64,000 bases of DNA from Yamagishiella unicocca (taxonomy: Eukaryota > Chlorophyta > Chlorophyceae > Chlamydomonadales > Volvocaceae), in the NCBI GenBank assembly GCA_003116995.1, contig BDSL01000052.1, forward strand, positions 434,001-498,000, read 5' to 3'. Under the pieces are notes generated by a model. That model saw nothing but the letters and a program-made list of their open reading frames with translations. It was not told the DNA's origin and made no database searches. A program made the position numbers and the translations under genes. Of this stretch, positions 1 to 13,403 are shown in pieces; positions within the stretch are counted from its first letter, which is position 1; each line of letters begins with the position of its first letter.

Positions 1-129
1 GGCGGCGGGTGGTGGCGGGATGGGCGGGTCCGCAATGAGGGCCTCCGCAGTGCGGGGGCATCTGCGCTGCTGCCGGACCTGTGTACATGCTGTGCTGCTG
101 CGGACGTGACTGACTGCCGGGTAGGCTTA

Positions 130-200
130 TTTAGGGGATTGAGGGGGTGAGGGGGTGAGGGGGTGAGGGGGTGAGGGGGTTAGAGGGTTAGGGTTTTAGG
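130..200. repeat. G-rich short tandem repeat with telomere-like end
   Basis: The octamer GAGGGGGT is repeated about five times and passes into GGGTTAGGGTTTTAGG, which resembles the TTTTAGGG telomere repeat of Chlamydomonas-type algae. It lies upstream of the first exon I can define, so it is probably intronic or intergenic. I see no coding exon in 1-391 that I can support. Confidence 0.6.
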
Positions 201-391
201 CACCTGAGGTCGGGGCGGGGTGGGGCCCGTTGGTGGACTACCGTCTGGGCCTCACTCGCGCCTTCCTTTGCCAGGTCGGGCCGAACACCTAACCCTGCCT
301 GCTGCCCGCTGCCTTCCCGTGTGTCCCCCTCACCCAACAACCCACCTCTCCACTACTACACCACTCCACCGCTCCACGCCGCCGCCGTCAG

Positions 392-1845
392 ATCCGCGAG
401 AGTGGCCAGCTGGCTCCCAGCGTCCGGGGCATGCTGGGTGGTGTGCTGTCGCTGCTGACCCCGGCCAACATGACAGCGGCAGCTTACTCGGTGCTGACCG
501 TCGCCATGGCGGGTGGGTTTCCAGGGGGCGGAGGGGCCGGGTCCTGTCGGTGCGCCCCCTCCCATGTCCCTTCCCACGGCACCACAACCGCACCCGCCCG
601 CCTGATCCCTCCCCACCCACCCCACAACTCTTAAAGTCTAAACCCCCGCCCCCCTCCCACTGCCCGCCTCCCACTGCCCGCCTCCCACTGCCCGCCTCCA
701 TCGCATCGCAGCTGCCGGCGCCACCCTCTTCACCGTCGACCCCGCAGCCCCGTGCTTCATGTTCTTCGAGCCCAAGGTGTATGGGAGCAGCTTGAGGCGT
801 CACCACTGGGGGCCCAGGGCGGGGCTGCGACGACGTCACAACCCACCATCGCAACCTCTGACCGCAACACACACCCCTCACATCTTCAAGAGACACCGGC
901 CGCTATGCCCGTAACCCGGCCCAACACTGAACCCCTTTTTGGCTAAAACCCCTCCCCGCCTCGGCCCCCCGCCAGGATGCCGTACACGTGTTCGCAACCC
1001 GCATGACGGGCGCCTCCATGCTGGCCAACGCGGTGCTGCTGTTCACTGTCAAACAAGCCGCAGACGACGGTCGCCAGGGTGAGGGGGTCGTCGGCTGGCT
1101 GGGTCCTGGCTGGGTCCTGGCTGGTTGGGTGGTTGGGTGGGTGCTTCCCCGGCTTCTTGTACTCGCTGCGATTTCAGCCGTTCCAATTGCTGCCGCATTA
1201 TCAGCTGCTAATTGCGGCTTTCCTGCCCCATCCGAATCTCGCCACCCAAATCTCGCCACCTAGAACCCTTCGTTGCCCCCTCCCCCCCCCGCCGCTGCCA
1301 CGGGTTTCCCTCGAACCCCCGCCGCTGCCGCCGCCGCCTGCTGCAGGCTCCCCCATCTTCCGCAACGTCAACGGCGCCATCGCCACGTTCGCGGGCGCCA
1401 CCGCGGCCGTCCTGGCGTACGCGCTGACGGTGAGCCGCCTCCTGCCGCCCCCATACCCTGCACCCATGCACCTCCGCGCATAGGGCGCGCGCTGTAGGTA
1501 AACGCATACCACGACATCGCTCTTGCCGCTAGCAGGAAACCACCAGGTTTCAGCGCACCGCCTGTGCCACACAAAACACGCGCTTATGCCTCCAACACCG
1601 GCCCCGTATCCTGCTGCCCCTGTCCTGACTCCCTAGTAGCCCTTCCGGACGGGGTAAGGTAAGACCTTGGCCTTACGTTATGCGACCCCACAAAATCTCC
1701 ATCCTCACTCTCACATACTTGGCAGATCGGGGTGGCCCGGCCCGAGACAGCCACCTGGAGCTTCGTGGGCGCCATGGCCGTCACGGCGCTCGTAACCGGA
1801 TACAACTACGCCACGGCTCCCAGTGAGCGTACGCGTCAGGTGTAG
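392..1845 (+). CDS. Multi-pass membrane protein, 3' part (5' end outside window or unresolved)
   Basis: Five exons join in phase: 392-512, 712-776, 976-1078, 1347-1429 and 1726-1845 (TAG). They encode about 150 residues. The peptide starts IRESGQLAPSV and contains hydrophobic stretches suggesting three or four membrane helices: GGVLSLLTPAN followed by AAAYSVLTVAMAG, SMLANAVLLFTV, ATFAGATAAVLAYAL and SFVGAMAVTALVTGY. The short charged tail ends SERTRQV. Every junction has GT-AG ends and keeps frame, which is the main evidence that the gene is real. I do not recognise the family and give no function. The upstream exons, including the start codon, were not found. Subcellular location is unknown. 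Confidence 0.7.
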
Positions 1846-2813
1846 GAGGGAGGAGCGGGGAGGACGGAGTAGCCGTGCAGAGCCGGGCCGGATGAGCGAG
1901 GCCGACGAGGAGCTCCCTGCAGTGTTGCGGCGTCCGTTGCGACCGCGGGTGGGGTAACGTGAGGGGACACCTGTCGCAAGCTTACCTTCGTCGCCGTAAA
2001 GCTCTTCACACCGTGCAGATATGTTAAGGATGTGGGCTGCGGGGAGAGCCGCTGGAAGTACGGCCAATCGGAGCTTAAATGTCGGGGTTGTTCGTGGCGT
2101 GTTAATTCGGTCTCGTTTCCGGAGATCTTATGCCACAGATGTTGGTGTTTGACGCGGTCGATAGTGAGTCCGCCGACCGTGAGTTGTCAGGCGAAGCAGA
2201 GTCTTCCGGAGAGTCGACGCAGTCGACGCCAGTGCCGTCGCTTTTCGGGTGCATTTTTGCGTACCAAAGGTTCGTCAAAGTGGTCTCCTGATCTTTGGGC
2301 TTTTCTGCCTCGTTGTTGATCTTATTTTGGTTGCCTCGACCTGTCGGAATGGCCAAATTTCGCTTCGACGGTTGGCCCTGTCACGTCGCGTATGGTGGGG
2401 AATGCTCGAAGAAGTTGGATACGTGAAGATATTGTTTTTTGTATGTTGAATAATTTCTTGTTGATGGAGCAGGCGGTTGCCTCGCCGTGCGGCGGACCTG
2501 TCGAGGGTTGCTCTCGGTTGGGCCGAGCGCGCGATTGGACGTCGCCGTCGCGTCAGGCCTTGACAGGTTGGATGTCTTCATAAGCGTCTTTGGGTTACTT
2601 TCTGAAAATAATTTTGCCATTGTATACGCACACAGCTTTTGCAGCGAACGAAAGCACCGAAGCAGGAAGCCTATTTGACAAGTGCGCGAGGGTCCGCGAG
2701 ACTTCATCCATACTGCCAGGCGCCCAGAGTAGCACATCATAGAAGCTGTCTCGAATATTACATAAAAGCGTGTTTTTGCCGCTCATAGCGTGCGTTGCCC
2801 CTAGATTAGCCTG
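1846..2813. other. Intergenic region with short open frames
   Basis: No gene could be supported. A 53-codon frame at 2130-2291 (plus) starts MPQMLVFDAVDSES, is acidic and looks coding-like, and a 25-codon frame near 2350-2425 starts MAKFRFDGWP. The following sequence is T/G-rich, like the transposon 3' regions further on, so both may be relics of a mobile element. A weak TATA-like CATAAAAG near 2761 could serve the gene at 2814. Confidence 0.35.
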
Positions 2814-3599
2814 ATGCGGTCCCGCCTGCAGTCATGGCAGCCCATGCCGCCGCATCCGCTCCTCGTCTTGCTCCTCGCCGCGTCTATCTTCGTACTCACC
2901 TACGCCAGCCGCGCCATGCTCACAGCGGCCATCCAGCAACAACAGCCACAGCAGCAGCGGCTCGAGCCACTACCACAGCAGCTGCATGAGCTGAGCCAAG
3001 CCAGGACATCCACGTATCCGTACGGCAGCAGCTCGATACGGCACCCGTTCGTTGTCTGGATCCCGGAGGGCATCAACCCGGTCTCCGCCAGCGGCAACGG
3101 TGGTGCGGTGAGCAGCAGCACCGACCGCCGCAGCAGTCGCATGCTGCGCGGTATGGTGGACGCGGCACAGGCCGCGTGGAGCCTGCACTGGCGGGCACAG
3201 CATGTGAAGCTGCCAGAGCCGGAGCCCTCGAAGGAAAGCGGCGCAGGGGCTGGGACCACAGTGGCGCTCCCTACTGTAGGCAACAGCATTGCTGCTGCTA
3301 CTGGTGATACGGCCGCTGCTGCTGCTACAGCTGGTCCTGCCGTGGCACATTCGGCTGCGGCTGCCGCCGCCGTGAACGCCATCAGCAGCGAGGTAGACAG
3401 CGAGGACTACGCGGACCTCCCCGCCCGCGACGAGGCGAGCAACCCCGAGGAGGAGCACGAGGCAGCCGACATGTACGACGGCCATGTCGTACATACCGTT
3501 TGGGCACACGTGGTGGAGGTTCCGTCGGAGTTGGAGACGCGGTCATCGCGGGGACGTAGCACCAGCGTCAGCTCGCCTGACAATCTCCTGGCGGCGGCG

Positions 3600-3630
<31 letters not shown>

Positions 3631-4088
3631 CGAAACACCTCGACGTCGCTCCTGGCAGCGCCGCCGCTGCCGTCGACGATTTGGGGTACGACGCTGGATA
3701 CTCCGATGGGGCGCTGCCGTCTGTCGACTACAATGGCGTGGGCGACGGTGTAAGCTACGACGACGCGAACCGATACGTGGATGACGACGGCTACACGAGG
3801 TTCAGCTCGGACGTCGCCGGGTCGTCAGCGACAGCGGCCGACGTGAAGGCGGACATCGTCGGCGGCGATGCCGTCGTCGGTCGACTCAGCGATGCAGGCG
3901 CCGCTGCCAGCGGCGGGGTCGCTACCGACAGCAGCGCCAGCGTTGAGGGGAGCAACCCAGGCAAGGGGCCTTGGACAGACGGGCTGGAGGTGCTGTCCGC
4001 GTTCCAGCTGTTTGTGCAGGATGTGGAGGCGGGACACGAGGACCTGTGGGGTGACGGTGACGGTGCGGAGGCGGGGGCTCGGCGGTGA
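2814..4088 (+). CDS. Single-exon, single-pass membrane protein with acidic, Ala-rich body
   Basis: One uninterrupted frame of 424 residues. The N-terminus (residues about 12-35) holds a hydrophobic segment, LLVLLLAASIFVLTYASRA, which fits a signal anchor. It is followed by Gln-rich and Ala-rich homopolymer tracts encoded by GCG/GCC runs. The C-terminal third is acidic and less repetitive, with Asp/Tyr-rich stretches and a more ordered end containing WTDGLEVLSAFQLFV. That C-terminal third and about 370 bp of 3' sequence are duplicated at 24687-25402 with few changes, which shows that it was copied but not that it is constrained. No catalytic motif is visible and I do not recognise the family. 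Location, probably secretory or membrane, is inferred only from the hydrophobic N-terminus. The start is the first ATG of the frame. Confidence 0.6.
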
Positions 4089-4454
4089 TATAGTGCCCGA
4101 GCGGTGCGCACATGCAGACGTGCGGTAGCCCTAGTGCCCCGGCAAGTGTTTGCCTGGGGTGCGACTTTAATCGTTCTGTTCCCGTGTTGATCTATTGGAG
4201 CGAGGTAGTTCTGCCGCGTTGCAGGGAGCGGCGCGCATGTGCTAGACAGCTGGGTAGCTGGCGCGAGTTGTTCTTCTTCCTGCGTCTCTTTCAGTTTGTC
4301 AGGCGATGCGCCCGATGGCTCTACCTTCTGGTCCGGCGCCCACTGTAACCTGGACTTGTAATCAAGACACCGGTACCGGTACTCTTAGCCTCGAGGCTTA
4401 GCCCTAGTCTGACCATTACAGTTGGTTAATGCCCCAGCAACAAAAACGACGGTG
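3737..4454. repeat. Segmental duplication, copy 1
   Basis: This segment matches 24687-25402 almost base for base. It spans the C-terminal third of the gene at 2814, its stop codon and about 370 bp of 3' sequence. The match resumes at 5087-5136 (copy 2: 25399-25449) after an insertion of 632 bp present only here. The left breakpoint falls at GCGTGGGCGAC inside the coding region. Confidence 0.9.
4298..4350 (+). mobile_element. 3'-terminal motif of a probable non-LTR retrotransposon (copy A)
   Basis: This is the first of several copies of a motif beginning GTCAGGCGATGCGCCCGATG, passing through CTCTACC and ending GCCCACTGTAAC. Other copies are at 7301-7359, 9447-9510 and 25247-25297, with a weaker one near 11117-11153. 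Two copies run straight into CAA repeats (short at 9505, very long at 7360). TGTAA within the motif is the green-algal polyadenylation signal. That combination fits the 3' end of a LINE-like or SINE-like element, though no reverse transcriptase is visible here. Confidence 0.55.
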
Positions 4455-5086
4455 TGTCATGCCCCAGCGCCGGCATGAACGATTCGCGGGCATTAGTCAT
4501 GGTTTTGGTGCCGCTCCAGAAATGCGTATCTGAGCATGACAGTTGGAGTTAAATATCTCGCAAGTGTGTTGTTAGGTATGGTTCGTTGACACTAAGTAAC
4601 GGACGCCGTCTTATACCGTCTGGTAACTTTCGGTGTTAGGTGGTAGCTGGCTCACGATCGGAGCCGCAGGGATTAGGTGCGCACATCGGGCCCACAGAGC
4701 CTCCGCCGCCTTAGCACGGGCCGGATGCCACGCCTGGCATTCCCGGCCGTGCTCGAAGTATCCTCTCGCACGAGGTGCCCAGTTGCAGACGTGTAACAAC
4801 AGTGTCGAGCATAGTTGCCCCCGCAAGCAACAGTGCAGCTGTGGGCCGCGCTTCGGTCGGGAGTCAGGATACCCGGGGCAGTCCCCGGAAGAGGTAGCGA
4901 CTTGCGGCGTTCACCTGCTAACGTGTCTACGACCTGGTCAGTTGTAGCCTGAGCGCTAACGACAGCGCGCGCCAGTCAGGCCTGGAGTCGGCCACGAGAG
5001 CCAGCCAGGAAAGCACGAACAGCACGGCCGGCACTAGTGTTACACCTAGTGTCCGCGACGGCCGAAGCCTGCTGTGGGGCATGACA
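4455..5086. mobile_element. 632-bp non-autonomous DNA transposon with TIRs and GGTG target duplication
   Basis: The element starts TGTCATGCCCCA and ends with the exact inverse TGGGGCATGACA, a perfect 12-bp terminal inverted repeat. It is flanked on both sides by GGTG (4451-4454 and 5087-5090). The duplicated copy of this locus at 25399-25402 has a single GGTG and no element, so both the filled and empty sites are visible in the window. No transposase frame is present. A 4-bp duplication does not by itself assign a superfamily. A diverged relative lies at 12106-12677. Confidence 0.85.
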
Positions 5087-5134
5087 GGTGCGAGCCGCGT
5101 ACGCGCCCATTAGATGCCCTGCTGCTACCGTGTG

Positions 5135-6305
<1,171 letters not shown>

Positions 6306-6639
6306 CCAGCGCCGATACATACTCATACTCATACTGCGGAAACTCGCACCACGTGACCCCTTAGGGGGCGCGCGAGCGTCGGTGCATGGGGCCAGATGGG
6401 AGCTGCTTGCTGTTGCCGGTCGTCTAGATGGGAGTTCAGGAGGATGGAATGGCGGTGTCGTCTGGTATGTGGAGGAGGAGCTCCCGCATCGCCCGGGAAC
6501 TTTCGGCACCGGTCGGATCCCATCCAGCTCGCAGCAATCTGGTTCACACCTTCGCTCGCCGCGGCCATACTGGCTCGTCACGGTGGCTTTGCAGAGTGCC
6601 TGCGCTGAGTATCCTGTGGCTGTCCAGCTAGCCTGGTGG

Positions 6640-7770
<1,131 letters not shown>

Positions 7771-8251
7771 ACATCGATGGCCCCGCCACGCAGGAAACAG
7801 ACAACACCTGCGAAAAGTCGGATGCGGGAGAGGGGTACCGAGGTTAAGGCCCCTAGTCAGCATAGCCGTAAGAGGCGGTCATAGGCGAACCTCGCGCCAG
7901 ATCGACAACCGGCAGGTTGCAGGCGGAACCCACGAGACCTAGGCCAGGGCAGGACACCGGCTAAAGCAGGCCCCAGACGCGATTCGCACCGAGGGAGCCC
8001 CGACGGAAGTGAGGCTAGGACCAAAGTCCAAGACGAAGGGCGCCGAGGGCGGATCGCCGCCAACACAGAAAGGACCAAGAGTCGCCGTGGTCGGGCGCCA
8101 AGTCGGCAAGGACAAATCCAATCCAGGAGCACACCCAACCTGCACAGGGCAAATCACTATGAATTTGCAGGCATCGCGAAGACATAAAGGCGGCCAAAAA
8201 GGCGTTTGGCGACCGCACCCGAGACAGAAGCGGAGACGCCGCAAGGCCTAG
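7771..8251 (+). mobile_element. Decayed basic ORF immediately after the CAA array, possible retroelement 5' end
   Basis: Two bases into unique sequence, an ATG region reads MAPPRRKQTTPAKSR and stays strongly basic. Frames are interrupted, and a later frame at 8009-8251 starts MRLGPKSKTKGAEGG and ends in an Arg/Lys cluster. Basic, low-hydrophobicity N-termini of this sort are typical of ORF1/gag-like proteins of retroelements. No zinc knuckle, endonuclease or reverse transcriptase could be seen, so the assignment is inference from composition and position. Confidence 0.3.
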
Positions 8252-8890
8252 CGCGGGATTATGATTCGCAAAAAGTGTGAAGCCGTACGAGATCCTAAAT
8301 CGCTGTTCATTGCTGTAGTTATGGCAACAGCATAAATGATTGGGTGTCTTGCCATGGTTACAGGGACCCACTAGAAACTTTGTTTCCTTCCCTTTTCCGC
8401 ATTGTTTTCGGCCACTTTGTAGAGATCGATTTACGGCACTGCACTTCCTTGCGTTTGGGACCCACTGTTGCTGCGAAGCACTTGAAATTGGGGACGTACC
8501 GGTCTGAGGTTGAGTTGTCCCTGGGACCCAGTATCAAGCTTGTTACATGCTGTGTATCGCCTAGCTATTGTGCCCGCGCCCGTGCCCGTGCCCGTGCTCT
8601 ACGCCAAAAACAACAACCCACCAATCCCGAATGGGGGGCATCACGGGGAGCCTCTTACTTTGCAAAGTTGTTTAAAGCCACGGCCGGCGAATAAAATAAC
8701 TATAAATAGGATTTATTTTGGCTTGCCCGGGTGTGCAACGTGAGACGTATAGTTTCGTATGCCTAAGCCAGGGCACGACCCGGCCGACTCTTTAGGTGTT
8801 CAGCAAGTGTTCAGAGTCCCCGTCTACTGGACGGCAAAGGCGATTTATAGGTCCGGCACAGAAAGTTCGGCAGCCATGCCGTACAAGCGT
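8252..8890. other. Unassigned repeat-like DNA
   Basis: No gene is supported. It contains a short hexamer run (GCCCGT repeated) near 8574-8597 and two GGGACCCA motifs that weakly resemble the retroelement 3' motif. Confidence 0.3.
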
Positions 8891-9560
8891 CATCAGCCTT
8901 CCAGAACACTCGCGGCTATTTCTGCCATGGAGGTGGGGCGCCGGTTTATGGCCGCGGCCTTGAAAAGGGCGGGTGCTGGTGGTCCCCCTCTTACTCCGGG
9001 AAGTGGTCTCCTGGATCGTGCCATTCGCTGTGGGGTGGTGAAGTTTTGGGCCCTTCTGAGGAGCTTTGCTGCGTTGGAGCTTCCCCAGAAAGGCTGGGAT
9101 GCAGTGGGGCCTCGGCATCCTTTCTTGCGGGTTGTCGCCAGTCGCCTTGTGTGCGGAGGACCGGCTGAGATACTGGTGGATTCGTGATCGGTCCGGGTTG
9201 TCTTGGGGAGCGGGGTTCCCTTGCTTCTTACTTTCCGATTCTATATGCGCGTTGAGCCCTGCTTGGGGTCCGTGTTTTTTGGGATGAAAGGCGGCTGGTC
9301 CCGATGCTTGCATCGTTGCGGTGCTTCACTGGTTCGTAGGTTGCTGGGCTGTTAGGTTGGTTGTTGTCGGTTCCTGATAGGGGAGCCTCTAGTGCAAATT
9401 CCCCCTGGGGTGCTGGCTGCTGCTCTGTGTGCCTACGGCCTGTCGATTCAGGCGATGTGCCCGATGGTTCTACCTCTTGGTCTGGAACCCACAGTAACCG
9501 TTACAACAACCGAACTTTTGGTCTGGAAGCCACTGTCATTGTTAACTACTACTACCGACC
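8891..9560 (+). mobile_element. 3' region of a probable non-LTR element (copy C), duplicated end
   Basis: T/G-rich sequence ends with the shared motif at 9447-9510 (GGCGATGTGCCCGATGG, then GGTCTGGAACCCACAGTAAC) and a short tail of two CAA units. A second, diverged copy of the last part, GGTCTGGAAGCCACTGTC, follows at once and ends in three CTA units. A tandem end with two different trinucleotide tails suggests two insertions or one duplicated end. Confidence 0.5.
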
Positions 9561-10050
9561 CAAGGCTTCTTGCATTGTAAGCCATAGTCCTCACGGCAGC
9601 TTGTTTGCGGATCGTCATTATCTACGGACCAGGGGAGCACCTCCGACATGACGCGAACAGAGGTCCAGAGGTGCGCAGTGCCGGCGGTGCCGGGGAAATA
9701 AATCGGGTCCAGCGGCGAGCAGCAGCAATGCATGCCTAACTAGTAAACATGGTGCAAGCCCGGTAGAGGTGCGACGCGCGACGATGCTTTCGTTGGTCCA
9801 TCCTGTATGTGGCCCGATGCTCCCGCGCTGATATAGCGGCGGTCGCGCAGTGTCACTCGCGTTCGTTGACCAGGAACACGACAGCGGCCCCTAGGACAGC
9901 GCCCGTGATTCCGCGTCACGTGATCTGGGTGGCCCACGGGACATCTTTTGGTTGTCCGCGCTGCTACAGCGCTGCTAGAAGACGGCAACCAGCAAGAGGG
10001 CTAAGGAACGTGGAAGCTTCATGACTGCTATACGTAACCAGAAAATCGGG
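9561..10050. other. Intergenic DNA upstream of a TATA box
   Basis: No coding exon could be supported. It precedes a good TATA box at 10051. Confidence 0.4.
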
Positions 10051-10057
10051 TATATAA
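10051..10057 (+). promoter_or_regulatory. TATA box
   Basis: TATATAA lies 90 bp upstream of the ATG at 10147, a reasonable distance for a core promoter with a roughly 60-nt leader. Confidence 0.55.
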
Positions 10058-10146
10058 TGGCTCTCCCGGCTTGCCAGTAATTAGAAGTGCCTTGATCATA
10101 TAGCGCGTGGCACCACATACAGCTGTCAACTGGCGTAGCAGCAAGC

Positions 10147-10421
10147 ATGGCTCCGGGCAGCCTCAGCGAACTCCTCAAATGCGTCGACGGCTCCGCCAAG
10201 CCCGCTAAACTTGATCTTCGCGCTGCCATCCAAAACGTGCGCAGGCAGGGGGCGGTGCAGGCTGCGCGCGACGTGCTGTCGCTGCTGCCGCTGTCAGACC
10301 TGCATGGCCGCAACGAGGCCTATTTTTGCCTCGGGCCCTCGGTCGATGAGCCGGAGCCCAAGATCTACGTCTACCGACTGGACGGTTCCATGGGGCCCCC
10401 CGCCTCCTTTACGTGCACCAG
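10147..10421 (+). CDS. First exon of an unidentified gene, remainder not found
   Basis: The ATG opens 91 codons beginning MAPGSLSELLKCVDG and ending in the context PPASFTCTR, where a good donor (CACCAG|GTGCGT) occurs at 10421/10422. The translation has normal amino-acid composition, with an amphipathic helix-like start and a conserved-looking stretch KIYVYRLDG. Downstream from about 10560 the DNA is repetitive and I could not find a second exon. The gene may be truncated by transposon insertions or have a very long intron. The family is not recognised. Confidence 0.45.
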
Positions 10422-11639
10422 GTGCGTATGCACGTGGTGATCACGCCTTCCGTTCCCCTTTGCCTAACGAGAGAGCGATGTCTTCCGTGAACGTATGTAC
10501 GCCGGTGCTGCCCACCACAACGAGCTACCGATAGATAGGAATATAGGATAGATAGGGTAGGGTCTTTGTTTCCTCCGTCTTTCTCAGTGTCAGACGATGT
10601 GGCCGATGGTTAAGAAGACCGCCAGCAAGATGTTGAGCGCTGACCATACCCTACCAAACAAACCCCTGTTCAACTCAGGCAAACGGTGGCTAATGGAGTA
10701 AGTGGTTCAACAGGGTTCAACTCAGGCAAACTGTGGCTAACGGAGTAAGTGTAAGGCGGTAAGGTGTCGCCATTGCCGTTCTACTGTAGTGCACGACTAG
10801 GGTGTGGCGCCTTGATTTTTTTGTTGAGTCGGGCCAATGACAGAGAGGTATCGAACCGGGGAAGCAACACGGTTACAAAGAGCGGGGAAGTGGGCAGGGG
10901 GCAGGGTTTCGAGGCAACCAGCATTCGAACAGGCGCCTTGTCCAAGGAGAAAACATGCACCCATAAGGTGACGCGGCAGCTCCGAGCTAGAGCCGAGTCG
11001 TCCGGAAGACGGGAACGGACGATGCAGCGGTGCATCGCTGCAAACGTTCTTCACTCGTTCCTCGTGCTGTCCTGCCTGGTTGGGTTTTCCTTCGCCCTAG
11101 TCGTATCCTCTACATTGCATGGCCCGCTGGCTCTACCTGGGTCTGGAGCCCACTATAAAAACAATGAAGCAGATGATCGTGTATGCTATTTTCGGTTTAG
11201 TATGCGTGAATGGAAGAGCGTGTGGTTGGAGGATGGGAACACGTGCTGTCCGGGATTTGACGACTGGCCGCTGGGTTGTCATTCTTGTGGGGAACCCGCG
11301 CGCTGTTGTGCATACCTTCCGTCAGGCTCCAACTTGTCATCTGGTCCAGGGGCCCCTAGTGCTGGCTTGACCTTTCAAGAGCAGTAGCATGCAGCGCCAC
11401 CGGAAATGCCAGCATAGTAGTAACACCAGCATTTCGTCGCCTATGGTTGGGGGGGGCTTCCTTTGGCGGCCAGAGCCGGCCCGGTGTCCTCTAGCCTGCA
11501 CCACTTCTGGAATTGCCCGCTTACTTGCTCGTGCAATGTTCGGTATGCCTGCCGATCTATCTTGTCGGTGGCGAGCAGGGTCCCTGTACCTTTCGGTGCC
11601 TTTCGGGCGTCTGCTCAGGTCTGCTGGTCTTGCTGTGGT

Positions 11640-11975
11640 CCCCCTGTTAGGCCCGGCTTGCCTCTTTTAAGTCCAGGACATGGCCCCCCTTATTGTCCTG
11701 GGTGAACCGGGATTGAGGTCACCTAAACATTTCATTTGTTGCGTTGTGAGGTATCTTAGGTCCCAGCGTAGCACAGTTGCGCGGTTGTTTCAGCTGGCGC
11801 TGTCTTGCATGGCCCCCCCGCCGTCTGCTACCATACTTTTTACAGCCAACCCAATTTGGTACCATGGACATGCTGCTATTCCTCATGCGTTGTAGGGCAC
11901 TGTGAGTTGCGCTCGCGTGGCCCACCTACTCTAGAAAATGCCCGTTCGAGGGATCCTTTGATAAGCATCTGCCAG
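11640..11975. repeat. Diverged direct repeat, copy 1
   Basis: This block, from CCCGGCTTGCCTCT through a shared CAATCTGGTACCATGGACATG-type core (one base differs between copies) to GCATCTGCCAGG, recurs at 12836-13195 with many substitutions and small indels. The two copies flank the TIR element at 12106-12677. They may be parts of one retroelement family. No ORF is preserved in both copies, so neither looks coding. Confidence 0.7.
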
Positions 11976-12105
11976 GTGGCCTTGATGTACCCAGGGGTAG
12001 CTGGGTTGCCATCCTTCTGGGGAGCCCTCTGTTTTGCATATGTCAATTCGAACTTGTCATCTGGTCCTGGGGCCTCTAGCACTAGCTCATCTTTTCCAGT
12101 GGTGG

Positions 12106-12677
12106 TGCCACGCCCCAGCGCCGGCACGTACGTTTCACCGGCACTGGTTCCGGAGCCAGGACATCTGCGTTCCCGCTTGTATGCTGTTGCCGTAACTACA
12201 GCGCCTCTGTTGCTGTTAGGATTGATTGCGTCATGGATTCGGTTTCCACTCGTTCCGACAACGATGGGGACACGTGTGAATCTCGCGATTCAGGTCGGGC
12301 GCAGGGCCCTTCTGACCAAATCCGTTGGTGCCGCAGAGTATTTAGCGGAACCACGCCTCATTCCTCGGCGTGGTTCTTCTGCTTGGTTGTGTTGGTTGTG
12401 TTGGTTGTTTTGGTTGTGCTTCTACACAATGTAACACACCGCGCTTGAAGAACGCCCGCGGCTCCTTGCTGCGTGAATAGGTCACGAGGTCGACGCAGCC
12501 GCAGTCAGCGCCGCCTTTACGTTTGGATCTTGAGACCCTGCAGCTTGGTAACCTGCAGCCCGCCTGCCAGCAGCGCCAGTCCGCGGGGCTGTGGTGCCGC
12601 GCGGCCGCGCCACCCAGCATCAGGTCGAGAGCAGAAGAGGTGTCGGCGACAGGTGATGCCTGCTGTGGGGCATGACA
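12106..12677. mobile_element. Diverged relative of the 632-bp TIR element
   Basis: The left end (TGCCACGCCCCAGCGCCGG) and right end (GCCTGCTGTGGGGCATGACA) match the ends of the element at 4455-5086, including about 20 bp inside the right terminus. Flanks GTGG and GCGG could be a decayed 4-bp target duplication. The interior has drifted. The first ~65 bp also occur inverted at 21972-22039. Confidence 0.65.
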
Positions 12678-12835
12678 GCGGGCCTTGGCGTGCCCAGGGG
12701 TGCTTGGGTTGTCTTTCTTGTCAGGGTCCACTGTGTTGGGCAAGGTGAGGTGTCAAGTGTTTTGGGTGGCTTTCGGGGCATCTGCTGGCTGCTAGCGCTG
12801 TCATCTCATATGGTGCGGTGATATCTGGGTCTTGG

Positions 12836-13195
12836 CCCGGCTTGCCTCTGTTGCGTCCAGGACATGGCCCCCCTTCTGTCCTGGGTAAATCGGGCTTGAG
12901 GTCAAGTAAACATTTGATTTGTTGCGTTGCGAGGTATGTAAGGTACCTTTGATACCGGTCCCCAGCCTGTACGTGAGGCGCGTAGCGCATTCAGGTGGTT
13001 TCCTCAGCTGGCGTTCTCTTTCATCGGCCCCCGTCTGCTAACATACTTTCGTAGCCAATCCAATGTGGTACCATGGACATGCTGCTATTCCTCTTGTGTT
13101 GCCGTGTAGGGCACTGTGAATTGCGCTCGTTCGGCCCACTGCTCTAAAAAACGCCTGTTAGGGGTATCCATTTTTTTTGCATCTGCCAGGCGGCA
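12836..13195. repeat. Diverged direct repeat, copy 2
   Basis: This is the partner of 11640-11975, about 1.19 kb away in the same orientation. Shared landmarks are the GTCCAGGACATGGCCCCCCT region, the ATTTGTTGCGTTG stretch, the CCATGGACATGCTGCTATTCC core and GGGCACTGTGA. Confidence 0.7.
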
Positions 13196-13403
13196 ATCCC
13201 GTCCGTTCGCGGCTACTGTTTCCCGGTCATTTTTTTGCGATCTTGTTGCGCGCAGCTTCCCAGGCCCCGCTGTTAGTTTCGTGTACTGGGGACTTTTATT
13301 GCGCTGCCGGCCATGCAGAAATGCGGCCCGTCTGGGCTGTTTCTCCAGAGGGTGGGCACTGGTGGGCATCCCCCCTGGATTAGTTTAGGCGTCGGTCGCG
13401 GTG

